NCBI GenBank assembly: GCA_047967505.1
Contig: CM106538.1
Strand: one strand, 5' to 3'
Source of the DNA: Dipteris shenzhenensis
Lineage: Eukaryota > Polypodiophyta > Polypodiopsida > Gleicheniales
DNA length: 64,000 nucleotides
The notes below the pieces were generated by a model. It had not been told where the DNA came from. It did not search any database and saw only the letters and a list, made by a program, of their open reading frames with translations. The position numbers and the translations under genes are program-made. This document shows positions 1 to 9,700 of this stretch, piece by piece; the first letter of the stretch is position 1, and every line of letters starts with the position of its first letter.

Positions 1-977
1 GAGAGAGGCCTGAAATGTGAAAATTCAGTCAATTGTTGTGCTGTCCTTTTTGCCCATTTAACCTCATTCCTCCATTTAGTCATATGCCAGTTTCCATACC
101 CCCTAATGACATTTTGTATATGAGAGACGAAACTGTCCCAAGCATAATCCATGTCCTCCTGGGCATGCAAAGGCAAGGGATGAATTGCAAGTCTGATCAT
201 TTGCTGGAAATATTGATGTCGGAGATAAGCACTAGAAAGAGGTGGCAAATCATCCAGTGGCATACCAAGTTGCAGATTCATCCAAAATGGGGCATGATCT
301 GACAAGCCCAATGAGAAATCTATGAGGAGATGAGGGCTAAAATCTGCATATTGTTGTGGGTAAAACAAATACCATCTGTCAAGCCTTGCCCAGTACGTAG
401 TAAATGCATTATGATGAAAAGTATATCCAGGCACTGACCCTTGGAGAAGCAGCCATAAATCTTCAGCCTGCACAGAAAGAAGCATGCTATCCCATTTTTG
501 CCTTTCCGATGATAGCATATGAGATCTTGAAGTGGTGTTATCTCTCGGCAGAGGGGAATTATTAAAATCTCCACAGATAAATGCATTAGATCTCCATGGA
601 TATTTGCTTAAAGAATCCCATAAAGAAGCCCTCATGGCAGAGGTCTGGGAGGCATAGACTGATGCAAACTCAAGAAAATCACCATTGACATTACATTGTA
701 TGACCATCCATCTGCCACTGCTGTCATTGGAGGCTAACTGAGGCTCCAGCTCATGTCTGACCATTATGCATACACCTGAGTAGGTAGTGGTACCAGCATA
801 ATATATATCATAACCGCCAAAGTCATCATGATGACCAGCCTTAGAGTGTTGATTATGCTCTTGCAAACAAACAATATCTGGCTGCATTTTATGTACATAA
901 TTCCAGAAAAGCCTCCACTTTGAGACATTGCAGAGGCTCTGTACATTGTATGTAAAGCACTTAAGTGTTTGATGCAT
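1..977 (-). CDS. L1-type LINE ORF2, N-terminal APE endonuclease (cut by window edge)
   Basis: This is the start of an L1 ORF2, which nicks target DNA and primes reverse transcription. Reading the minus strand from an ATG at 977, the frame stays open in every stretch I translated down to about base 120. Endonuclease landmarks appear in order: TYNVQSL near the start, PDIVCLQEHN, GRWMV, FICGDFNNSPLPR (the GDFN core) and SDHAPFWM (the catalytic SDH) near base 240-300. The reverse transcriptase would lie beyond base 1. ORF1 ends 43 bp upstream, the usual L1 order. With intact catalytic motifs this is one of the best preserved elements here. The start codon is inferred; the endonuclease assignment is firm. 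Confidence 0.85.
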   Translation of the reverse strand, partial: MHQTLKCFTYNVQSLCNVSKWRLFWNYVHKMQPDIVCLQEHNQHSKAGHHDDFGGYDIYYAGTTTYSGVCIMVRHELEPQLASNDSSGRWMVIQCNVNGDFLEFASVYASQTSAMRASLWDSLSKYPWRSNAFICGDFNNSPLPRDNTTSRSHMLSSERQKWDSMLLSVQAEDLWLLLQGSVPGYTFHHNAFTTYWARLDRWYLFYPQQYADFSPHLLIDFSLGLSDHAPFWMNLQLGMPLDDLPPLSSAYLRHQYFQQMIRLAIHPLPLHAQEDMDYAWDSFVSHIQNVIRGYGNWHMTKWRNEVKWAKRTAQQLTEFSHFRPL

Positions 978-1019
978 GAAAGAGATATATACAGAAAAGT
1001 ATAAGTATGAGACAAGATA

Positions 1020-2231
1020 TCAGAGAGGCAAAGCCTCTGCCTGCATGGGCTGCATGCCTTCATGGTCCATGAAAGATATAGCATTCTCCCCTTCTTCAGA
1101 ATCACATATGGGGATGCCCTTCTTCAAAACCCCCACCCAATTTTGAAGGACAGGAGCTGAAGTGGAAGCTTGTCCTGGTGAGGGAGAAGAGGCATCCCAT
1201 TGACGAGATTGAAAGGGGCGTTGCTTCAATACAACCACCTTCTTAGGCTGTTGAAAACCATCCCTATCTGTTCCCATAGATTCCTTCATCTTCTCTTTTT
1301 CTTTTTCTTTTCCTTTTCCAGCAAGTGATTGCACCTGATTGATTGGTTTGGCATTCTTCGCTCCATTTCTATTTGCTGTCTTAGCTTGCAAATTCTCATT
1401 CTTTTCCCGTGTCTGGGGCGGTAATGCATTAAGAGGGGGCTGATGTAGAACCATTGGGCATTCAGAGGCTAGGTGCCCAAACTTGTGGCAGGCAAAACAA
1501 GCTCCTGCAAACACACCCCATTTCAGTTCAAAATACTTTTTTCCCAATTGCACTCCCTCAACTTTCACTGCGATAGAAGGAGGGGTGGGTGAATCAGTGT
1601 CCCAGAGAATGCAGAACGTGTTGCGGTTTCCCATAGGGCGTGGAGGACAAATGACCTGTCCCAAAGTAGCAGCCAGGCCAGGCAATTCTTCATGCATATA
1701 GTCTGGGAAGTTAACCACCTCAACCCATACAGGACAATGATGTCGTATGAGACTTTGATAATCCTTGTTGGGGGACCAAGGCTTAGCATGAACCATCTGC
1801 TTCCCGTAAAAGAGGGGAGAAAGCTCAAGTAACCTCTGCTTGCATAAAGCATCCGATAAATGCACCTCATAAAAGCCTCTAGATGCAAAATATACTCCCT
1901 CTACAAAGCATCCTCCAAGGATGGACTTAATCCACTGTGCGACATCACTGGCTGCTGGGATTCTTCCTGGAAAGAAAATTATAACCGCGGTTTGAGATAA
2001 TTTCCTAAGAGGATTTATGAGGGAGGGCAATTTCAATTTGTACGTGACCTCTGGAACTGGTTTGCCCCATTCCTGTCGTGACTCCTGAAAGTCATCCTTG
2101 AGGGTATCAAACACATATTGAGCTTCCATAGTAAGTTCATCATCTTGTGCTGCAGGCTGTGAAGAGCGGTGCTTAGCTTCTGCAGTTCTTTCTTTGCGAG
2201 CATATGTACTAACATCCGAACCTGAAGCCAT
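1020..2231 (-). CDS. L1-type LINE ORF1 (DUF4283-like, zinc knuckle)
   Basis: Complete 403-residue ORF1 protein of a plant L1 retrotransposon, expected to bind element RNA. The middle (about residues 60-230) has the DUF4283-like fold signature: LSQTAVIIFFPGRIP, then DYQSLIRHHCPVWVEV. A CX2CX4HX4C zinc knuckle (CFACHKFGHLASEC) follows near residue 245. The C-terminal part is lysine-rich and low complexity. It starts MASGSD at 2231 and ends 43 bp before ORF2. No internal stop or frameshift, so the copy may be young. A decayed relative of the same ORF1 lies on the plus strand at 30958-31900. Confidence 0.88.
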   Translation of the reverse strand: MASGSDVSTYARKERTAEAKHRSSQPAAQDDELTMEAQYVFDTLKDDFQESRQEWGKPVPEVTYKLKLPSLINPLRKLSQTAVIIFFPGRIPAASDVAQWIKSILGGCFVEGVYFASRGFYEVHLSDALCKQRLLELSPLFYGKQMVHAKPWSPNKDYQSLIRHHCPVWVEVVNFPDYMHEELPGLAATLGQVICPPRPMGNRNTFCILWDTDSPTPPSIAVKVEGVQLGKKYFELKWGVFAGACFACHKFGHLASECPMVLHQPPLNALPPQTREKNENLQAKTANRNGAKNAKPINQVQSLAGKGKEKEKEKMKESMGTDRDGFQQPKKVVVLKQRPFQSRQWDASSPSPGQASTSAPVLQNWVGVLKKGIPICDSEEGENAISFMDHEGMQPMQAEALPL

Positions 2232-2700
2232 GATTCAAAGACGACAAGGCAAGAGGGACTGTACGGAGAAGTAGAGAACCAGAAACAAGCGAGTCACAGG
2301 AGGGTACAGAGAAGCACGAGAGTGAGAACTCGGGACTGTACGGAAAAGAACTGGTTTGTATGGACAAAACCAGGCTGTACGAAGGTACAGTCAGGGCTGT
2401 ACGGGAAAGAGCAGATTGCACGAAAAGGGCAGACTGTACGGGAAAATGAGCGGAGCTGTACGGACGGGGCTGTACGGGAAAGGGCAGACTGTACGGACGT
2501 GGCTGTACGGGAAAGAGCAAAACTGTACGGAGACACAAGCGGAGCTGTACGGACGTACGGAGGTAAGCTGCAAGGAAAAGTACGGCGATGCAGAGAGGCG
2601 GGAGCTACGTTCAAAGCTGCGCAGAGGTAAGCCAACCTTAGCGTAGGTGGTCGTACTGCCGTACGAAAACCGTACGGCGGCCGTACAATTGTACGGTCAT
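2232..2700 (-). promoter_or_regulatory. L1 leader with CCGTAC motif array
   Basis: Upstream of ORF1 the sense (minus) strand carries about 20 copies of GTAC in roughly 430 bp, most in the context CCGTACAG (plus strand CTGTACGG). Chance would give about two. Spacing is irregular, mostly 10-40 bp, so it is not a simple tandem satellite. The position, directly before ORF1, suggests the element's 5' UTR and promoter. CCGTAC is the core bound by plant SBP/SPL-family and copper-response regulators; a regulatory role here is inference. Confidence 0.6.
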
Positions 2701-2760
2701 AAAGGGCGACTGCACGGGAGCTTTGGCAAGGGTGAACAGCAGAGGCCCGCTCTCTCTTCT

Positions 2761-2850
2761 CTCACACACCACACGAGTCACACACACACACTCACACACA
2801 CACACACGCACACACACACTACACACACACACACACACACTACACAGCCA

Positions 2851-2894
<44 letters not shown>
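2761..2894. repeat. Mixed (CA)n / (CT)n microsatellite
   Basis: Interrupted CA dinucleotide runs with a short CT run near 2850. It lies between the L1 leader and the unannotated sequence before the first exon cluster. Translations across it are low-complexity and not genes. Confidence 0.95.
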
Positions 2895-2896
<2 letters not shown>

Positions 2897-3665
2897 CATA
2901 TATGTGCATATGCACATATATGTACTTTACATAGATCTATTAAGCTATTTTCTTTTTCATGGCCCTTGACATATCCAATTAGCAGTGACATCCCTTCATT
3001 TGAGATATTTTATTCAGGTTGTAGGTGGTAATTATCAATATAAAGTGAGCCAACTACAAGTCTTTGAGTACCTGTCTTCTAGCATGCAAATGCCTTATTT
3101 GCTTGTAATTTCTTTCATCTTCGTTCTTTTTTCAAACAGGCCATTATCCAATTAGAGAGACTACTGAGCTCTATACTCCATAATGAGCTCAATTAAATGA
3201 TTTGCTTAAAAAGATGTTTTACATTGGGGGACCTTGTTCTTCTTTGAGAGGGTCTTACTTTATCAATTTTTAAATACTGTGCTGTGTAAGATGGTGTATT
3301 ACAGACCACCTCATATATATATATAGCTGATTGTATACCTACTTAGCGTCTTCTGCATGCATGGACAGCAAATCTGCTAGTGAATGTGATGAATTTTATA
3401 AATAGAGTATAGACAAGATGGAGTGGGATCACATAATTTTTCGTAAGCAAAGTACAAATGTTTTTTCAATGTACAAGTCCACATCCACTGCTATAAGTCG
3501 ATTTAGTATAGTGACAAGCTCAAGTTTTAGGATTCATCGCCTTCCATTGAGGTAAATCAGTTGAGGTATTATATTCTGTGTAACTTTAGTTTCGTCTTGG
3601 AGTTTTATTATTCTATCTTATATGGAAGCACCTCTGACATATGTGCCTTCAACCAATTGAACCAG
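2895..3665. other. AT-rich intron-like DNA, no gene recognised
   Basis: AT-rich sequence without a recognisable domain or repeat. It is probably intron of the host gene upstream of the first exon I can support. A possible acceptor and short open stretch at 3018-3104 was considered and rejected. Confidence 0.4.
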
Positions 3666-3744
3666 CCTGTTCTTTGTCGAAGACTAGTGGAAATGAAGCC
3701 AGATTTAATTCCCTTATTACCATTGATTCAAGCCCTTGTCCCAG
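3666..3744 (+). CDS. Host gene exon a (5' boundary uncertain)
   Basis: Encodes VLCRRLVEMKPDLIPLLPLI then QALVP and ends with one base of a split codon before the donor GTATCT. The frame is open upstream to about 3561, so the acceptor could be 3665 (CCAG) or an earlier AG near 3628. Joining to exon b makes an alanine codon across the junction. Confidence 0.55.
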
Positions 3745-6700
3745 GTATCTTGTAATGTATCTTTCGTGCTCTTTTGTTTGAACTGGGATTATTGCTTAAG
3801 CTCATAGTCTATATATGGTTACGTTTTCTTTTTTGCTACAAAGTATCACCTAGCTCATTTCTTCAGCAAATAAAATGCCATTGTCAGCAGCACTACGGCC
3901 CAAATCAAGTGTCAATGCTGATCAGCTGGATGAGAGTTTTGTACCTTGGCAAGCCTCGATGGTTCAACGTGCTTTTTCTCAGGTCATATTGTCCTTGCTG
4001 TGCCATATTCAAAATATTCTGGTATTACCTGTTTCTGACTGATAGAATTATTGAGTATCTTCGCCGGAACAAAAGGTTTGCCAAAGTTGAGACTAGCAGG
4101 ATGGGTCAAAAGCTGTTTAGGTGTGATAATTTGTTTGTTCTTCCTGCAGGTAGTATCCTTGTCAACGTCACCAACTTATCACCCTCTACTCGATGCGTGT
4201 TCTGGTTATTTGTCATCTTTCTCACTAGCTCATGTACGTCCAGTTCGTACTTATTGCTTTGATCAAATTTGTTTAAATATGCATTTCTGTCTGGCTGGGA
4301 TTAAATGTTTTGAATTTAAGTCAATATGTGTGTTGACAAGCTCTTTCTCGGAGGCTTGCTTGTGACTACGTCATTTGTGATTCAGGAAAAGGCTGCATGT
4401 ATCATCATTGACTTGTGCTCTGGGCCCCTTGCTCCATGGCTACCTGTGGTGATTGCTAAGGTTGGAATCTAGTCGTCACTCCAAGGTCGTGGCTTAAAGT
4501 ATTCTTGAAGAATTCTCTCTTTACTGATCTGACATGTTGAGGTGGTGTGTTGGAAGCAGGTGGATCTAGCTTTCGAACTTGTTGAAGATCTTTTGGGCAT
4601 TATCCAGGTTGAATTTCCTGATCCACTTGACTCATTGATTTTACTTACCCCACACTTGAAATGACTGCGAGTCAGTCTTTTTAACCTTTATCATTTCCTT
4701 TCCTTTCCTATCCTCTCCTTGCATTTTGGCTCCCTTTATGACTGCTGAAATGTGGAAAACACTACTAGAGTCATATCAGGATCTTATTTGCTCGACAGGT
4801 TCGGGCAACTTTTAATCCCTCTGTCCCTGTAGCTGGCTTATACATACATACGATTAGTAGTAATGGTTTACAGATTATTACCATATAATGCATGACAGTG
4901 GTTCATAATATGGCATAATCTGCTTTGATATTTATGTATTTTGATGTTTTCTCCTGGCTCTCAAGGAATAATTGTAATCCATGCTGACTGTTTCGTGAGC
5001 TTTTACAGTTTCCATATCAGGTGCATTAGTGATTGAGGCAGTTCTAGTATGTGTACTGTATGGAAATTAGTGTGCGGAATGGTAAGGCACGCTGTGTACT
5101 ATACCATATGTGTAAGTTTACATTACAGATATAACTAAATAACACACAAAGAGACTCAATTTGAAACTGATAAAATTTGAAACCAATTACTAGATTAAGA
5201 TTGTAGCGTTAGGTGTGTGTTATAATTACACATATATATCTAAAGGAAGGGGACACATTTGGACCTCACCCTTTTTTATTTTGATTTTTAAATTTAAAAT
5301 GCAGCCTTACAAAATGCACACACAAAAACAAAACAAAAGAATGTACATCACTAGTAGTCAACTATGATAGAGTCTACTTGATTGATGATGGTGATTATCA
5401 TTACATTCTATGGACTATAGTCAATAGTATATTACTTCTCCGCCTCTCCCTCTCTATGCTAACCTATCTCTCCCCCCTGTCCGTATTTTGGGAAAAAATA
5501 TAATTATTTACAAAGACGGTGCACTTTACACATCATATATATTTGTGTCCTCCTCCTCCTCCTCATCAACACCAACATCAGGACATCATGGTGGGTGGGG
5601 GCAATGGAGGCATGAAATCGGCAATAGAGTGCTGTAAGCTGCTCACGGGTGTGGCCCTGTGACTTCTTCTGGTCATAGCTCTGCAACTAACAAGGGCAAT
5701 AGTAACCCCTGTTAGCCGGGCTCCGACTCTGAATAGAGAGGGGGTATCCCCAAGGGTAACTGTGGGTCAACCCTACTGTTGAGTCACTGGCTCTGGGTTA
5801 CGATCATGTTGAGGCCTTGTATCGTGGGGGTCCATGTGATGTGGCAGGAAGAACTCCGTGATAGAGCTCTGAGATGGATCTGTCAAGGGAGAAGTCTGCT
5901 CCTATCTTGGTGTTCGAAGTAGCCTCTTGCGGTGCTTGGTTGCCTCATGGATGAAGGCTGCCAAGCATCTTTGGTCTGGATAGGAGAGGAATCTAGACAA
6001 AACCCCAGGCAGTAGAAATGCCCTCGGATCTCGTAGTAAATAGGACACCTGAAGATGAAGTGCTTCTCCATCTCAACCTTTTGTGTGTCACATAATGTGC
6101 ATATGCGCCTCTCCTTGGGTAGGCCCTCTGCTCTCTCGCTCTCGATACGACGTCTATGTGAAGAGACCCGAAACTGCCTAATAGAGATCCTCAATGAGTG
6201 GAGTAAGTGGATCTGTGTGTATCCTGGTGGGTCAATAAAACCCTCCTCCGTGATATGCAAGCAGTGATCTCTGTAGACGCCGAGCTTCATTGGAAGCTCG
6301 CTTGGTCCCAACCAGGTCCGGAATGTGTGTAGTTGTAAAAGATCCTCATGGATTACGTGGTTAACCTCGTGTGACAAGAGGGGAGAAAACAGAGTGTCTA
6401 GACTACACTGGAAGGGAGGGAGTCTATCCATGTGGATCCCTGGTCACTCAAACCATCTCTTTGTGCGTGCATACCAGCATCTTTGGTCACCTCCTGTTGA
6501 GAGTGCCATAGAAGAGGACAATGCTAGCCATGGTAGTCTGTTGCGCAGAGAAGTGTAATCCCCATACTCCCTAACTTGATACAGATACGTGATGACCTGA
6601 AATGCAGCATCTAGCTGTAATGGGGATGACCCAAACTCAGACTGAATGATTTGGTGATGAACGGATGGTTTACCGCGAATCATCCGCAATAGCATGAGAA

Positions 6701-9700
6701 CCTGTAGCCGCTCCACATGAGCCCACTCTATATCCGACAAGTCTGGCCCCCAATAAGGGCTGCCATACATCCCTGCTGGGCGGACCAAGGAGTCAAAAAG
6801 CAGCCCCTCGTTCCGTGGATCCTAAAAGTGCGAGCAGAAGCACTGCCTCTCTAGTCTTGCCAATGAAGCGTATCCTCTGTCCAGGATAGCTTGTATCGCG
6901 GTCTCATAGTGAATATGCGTCCAGAAAAGACAACCCCAAGGTACGTGTATGACGAAACTATCTCAACACGTGACCCATCAAACGTGAACTGGTCTTGGTG
7001 CATGGCGGCTCAAGATGTATTGAAGACCATAACCTTGGTTTTACCAAGGTTGACCTTCAAATCATGAGACTCACAGAAAAACTGTAGGGCGTCAAGGTGT
7101 CTCTGGAGCCCCTCTGCTGAGGAAGACAAAAGTGCCACATCATTTGCATATAGCAATATCTGGATCAACGTGCTGGCAAGAGAGCATGCATCCCCCCTTG
7201 GTGTTTGCATCACTGTCTCGAGCTCATCAATGTAGAGGCCAAACAGGGTAGGTGATAAAGGACACCCTTGTTTGACCCCAATAGTGTTAATGATCTCATG
7301 TGTCCACCTAGGCCCTGCATGGACTCTGCCTGAGACTCTCGTATAATGCCATGACAGCCCAAATGATCTCTTGGTCATAACCTAAGAATTGACTACGGTC
7401 CAAGATACTTGACTCTAGTCAAGTAAGCCTGATTTTGGTCGGAGAGACTTGGTTTGATAACCAAGAGGGTTAATTGCGGTTAACCAGAGAACCATAGAGT
7501 TGACTACGGTCAGAGAGTGTTGACTTCGATCAATGAGACTTGGCATACGCCAAGAGGTTTAACTACGGTTAACCAAGATGTGCCAACTTCGGTTGGAGAG
7601 ACTTGATTATAATTAAGGCGCCTCGGCCCTTGGTCAAATCCCCTTCATCATGATCAAGAGGATTGACCTCGGTCAACCAGAGAAATGTTTTATGTTGTGC
7701 GCACATGTGTTCAGTGGGGACGCCCACTGTGACTAGGATTAGTCGACAGTTTATTATTTGCATGCAAGCGCTAACAATTAATGGGTGCCACGGTGGTACT
7801 AAGAAGGGTTGATTTCCCAAGCGCTAAGGAGCTTGGCAAGCGACCAGAAGATGTCGTGTGACCAAGGAACATCGAAGACCCTACTACATTTTAGTTAGAT
7901 ATTTTGACACTTGGCATGTTGCCAAAATATTGAGCCATGAGCTCTTTGTAAAAATTGATTCACGTTTTGGATTTTAGAACACAGCTTCCATGCTGAACTA
8001 TTGTACTGAGGTTCCCTCTTCATGAATAAAGCCTTGGGGGGGTCCAGCCCGACGATTGTCCTGGGCCCTAGTGTGTTTGTAAAGAGAGAAAGAAAGAAAG
8101 AAATTTTATTAGAGTCTTCGGAAGACCGATGGGTCTATGAGACTGAAAGAAAACCTGATACAAATCACAGTAAGGGTGGAGCTACTAAAACGAGCATCAT
8201 CACCCATGTTGAATCCTAAGTCTGATCATACATAATCAAATACATTTGGATGTAACAATGAAAAGAAAAGGACTGGAGCGGAGCGGAATCCTCCGTATGT
8301 CATGTCGCCCTGGCCAGTGCATAGCCGGTGATGGGATGCTGGCGCCCGTCAAGGGGTGCTATGTGTCTCGGTCTGCTGGACGAGGCTCGACGCAAGACCA
8401 GAGCCACCGTGACTCCCGTGGGACGTATCTTGGGTCTAAACAATGACGGGAGGTCCCCCAGAGTGATCTGTGTGTCCCCTCGATGTCTCGTGTGTCGTGT
8501 TGCGATCGTCGGGTCGGGGTCTCTGTCATGTCTGCAGCTAGAGACTGGACGATCAATGTCACTTGATGGGAAGAACTCTGTGATCCTGCTCCGAGAGGTG
8601 TCTGATGATGTGGCCAAGCCCCGTCGCCTGAGTAAGTGCTCTCTGTGTCGGACCCCCTCGTGAATGAAGGCCGCGAGGCGTCTCTGATGTGGGTAGGCGA
8701 GGAATCTGGAAAGGAGCCCGGAGCTGTCTCTGAAGAGGCAGTGGTAGTGACCGCGGATCTCGTAGTACACTGGGCACCTGAAAATAAAATGCTCCTCCGA
8801 CTCGACCTCCTGACAATCGCACAATATGCATAAGCGATGCTCCCTAGGAATCCCCTTTGCTCTTCCGCTCTCTATGTGGAGACGGTGTGATGATACCGAA
8901 AACTGTCCGATGAAGACCCGTAGTGAGTGAGGCATATGAAGCTCAGTGTACCCTGGTGGTGTGATGAATCCCTTCTCTGAAATACGAAGACAATAATCTC
9001 TGTAGAAACTCAGCTTCACTGGAAGCTCCCTCGGCTCCAACCAGGTCCTAAAGGTGTGTAGCTGCAGGAGATCCTCTCGAATGACCTGGTTGGTGTGTGG
9101 CCCGATCGGATGGTGGATGGGAGAACTGGAGGGGCATCTAAACTGTACTGAAAAGGAGGTATCCTATCGATGTGGAACCCTAGTCTCACAAACCATCTGT
9201 GAGTCCATGCATACCAGCATCGCTCGTCTCCCTCTGCTGCCAACCTCATGGAGGAATCGAGAGCCAACCATGGCAACCTCTGTCTCTCTGATGTGCAGTT
9301 CCCATATGATCTAACCCAGTGTAGATATATAATGGTCTGAAAGGCTGCATCTAGCTTGAGTGGAGAAGTACCAAACTCGGCCTGAATGATGTGATGTGGT
9401 ACAGATGGTTTCCCCCGGATCATTCGTGAGAGCATGAGGATCTGCAGGCGCTCCACCCGTGTCCACTCTATCTCTGACATGTCAGGCCCCCAACAAGGGC
9501 TGCCATACATACCGGCTGGTCAGACCAAGGAGTCGAAGAGAAGAGCCTTGGTCCGAGGGTCCTGGAAGTGGGAGTGGAAGCATTGTCTCTCTAGCCGAGC
9601 CAGTGAGGCGTATCCCCTGCTCAGTCTGGCCTGCATCGCTAGTCTCATCGTGAAGATCGGGTTGGAGAAGATGACCCCCAAGTAAGTGTATGAGGATACA

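Larger units (their letters stand above)
5551..7387 (-). mobile_element. Non-L1 LINE copy A, 5'-truncated and mutated
   Basis: Minus-strand fragment of an APE-type LINE. From 5' (high coordinates) it keeps the second half of the reverse transcriptase, then a thumb/connection region, then a C-terminal zinc-ribbon (CTLCDTQKVEMEKHF, FRCPIYYEIRG) near 6000-6110. The catalytic box is YANDV instead of YADDV near 7145, so the enzyme is dead even without its frameshifts. The RT ends abruptly at about 7387, where the hairpin array begins; copy F continues there, so this is a true 5' truncation. The 3' part contains a trinucleotide stretch near 5550-5580. Confidence 0.85.

Noticed and set aside
2209-2646. 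Several overlapping open frames on both strands across the CTGTACGG array
   Set aside because: Repeat-driven translations (VRTG/YGK and similar); the region is better read as a leader with a motif array.
2638-3031. His/Thr-rich and Cys/Val-rich frames
   Set aside because: They are translations of the CA/CT microsatellite.
3018-3150. Possible extra host exon (VSQLQVFEYLSSSMQMPYLL) after an acceptor at 3017
   Set aside because: The intron to the next open stretch would be only about 36 bp, and that stretch ends in a stop with no donor. Not supported as an exon.
7388-7680. CRISPR-like array
   Set aside because: Units are not identical repeats with unique spacers; the conserved feature is arm pairing and loop. 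The context is a plant intron.
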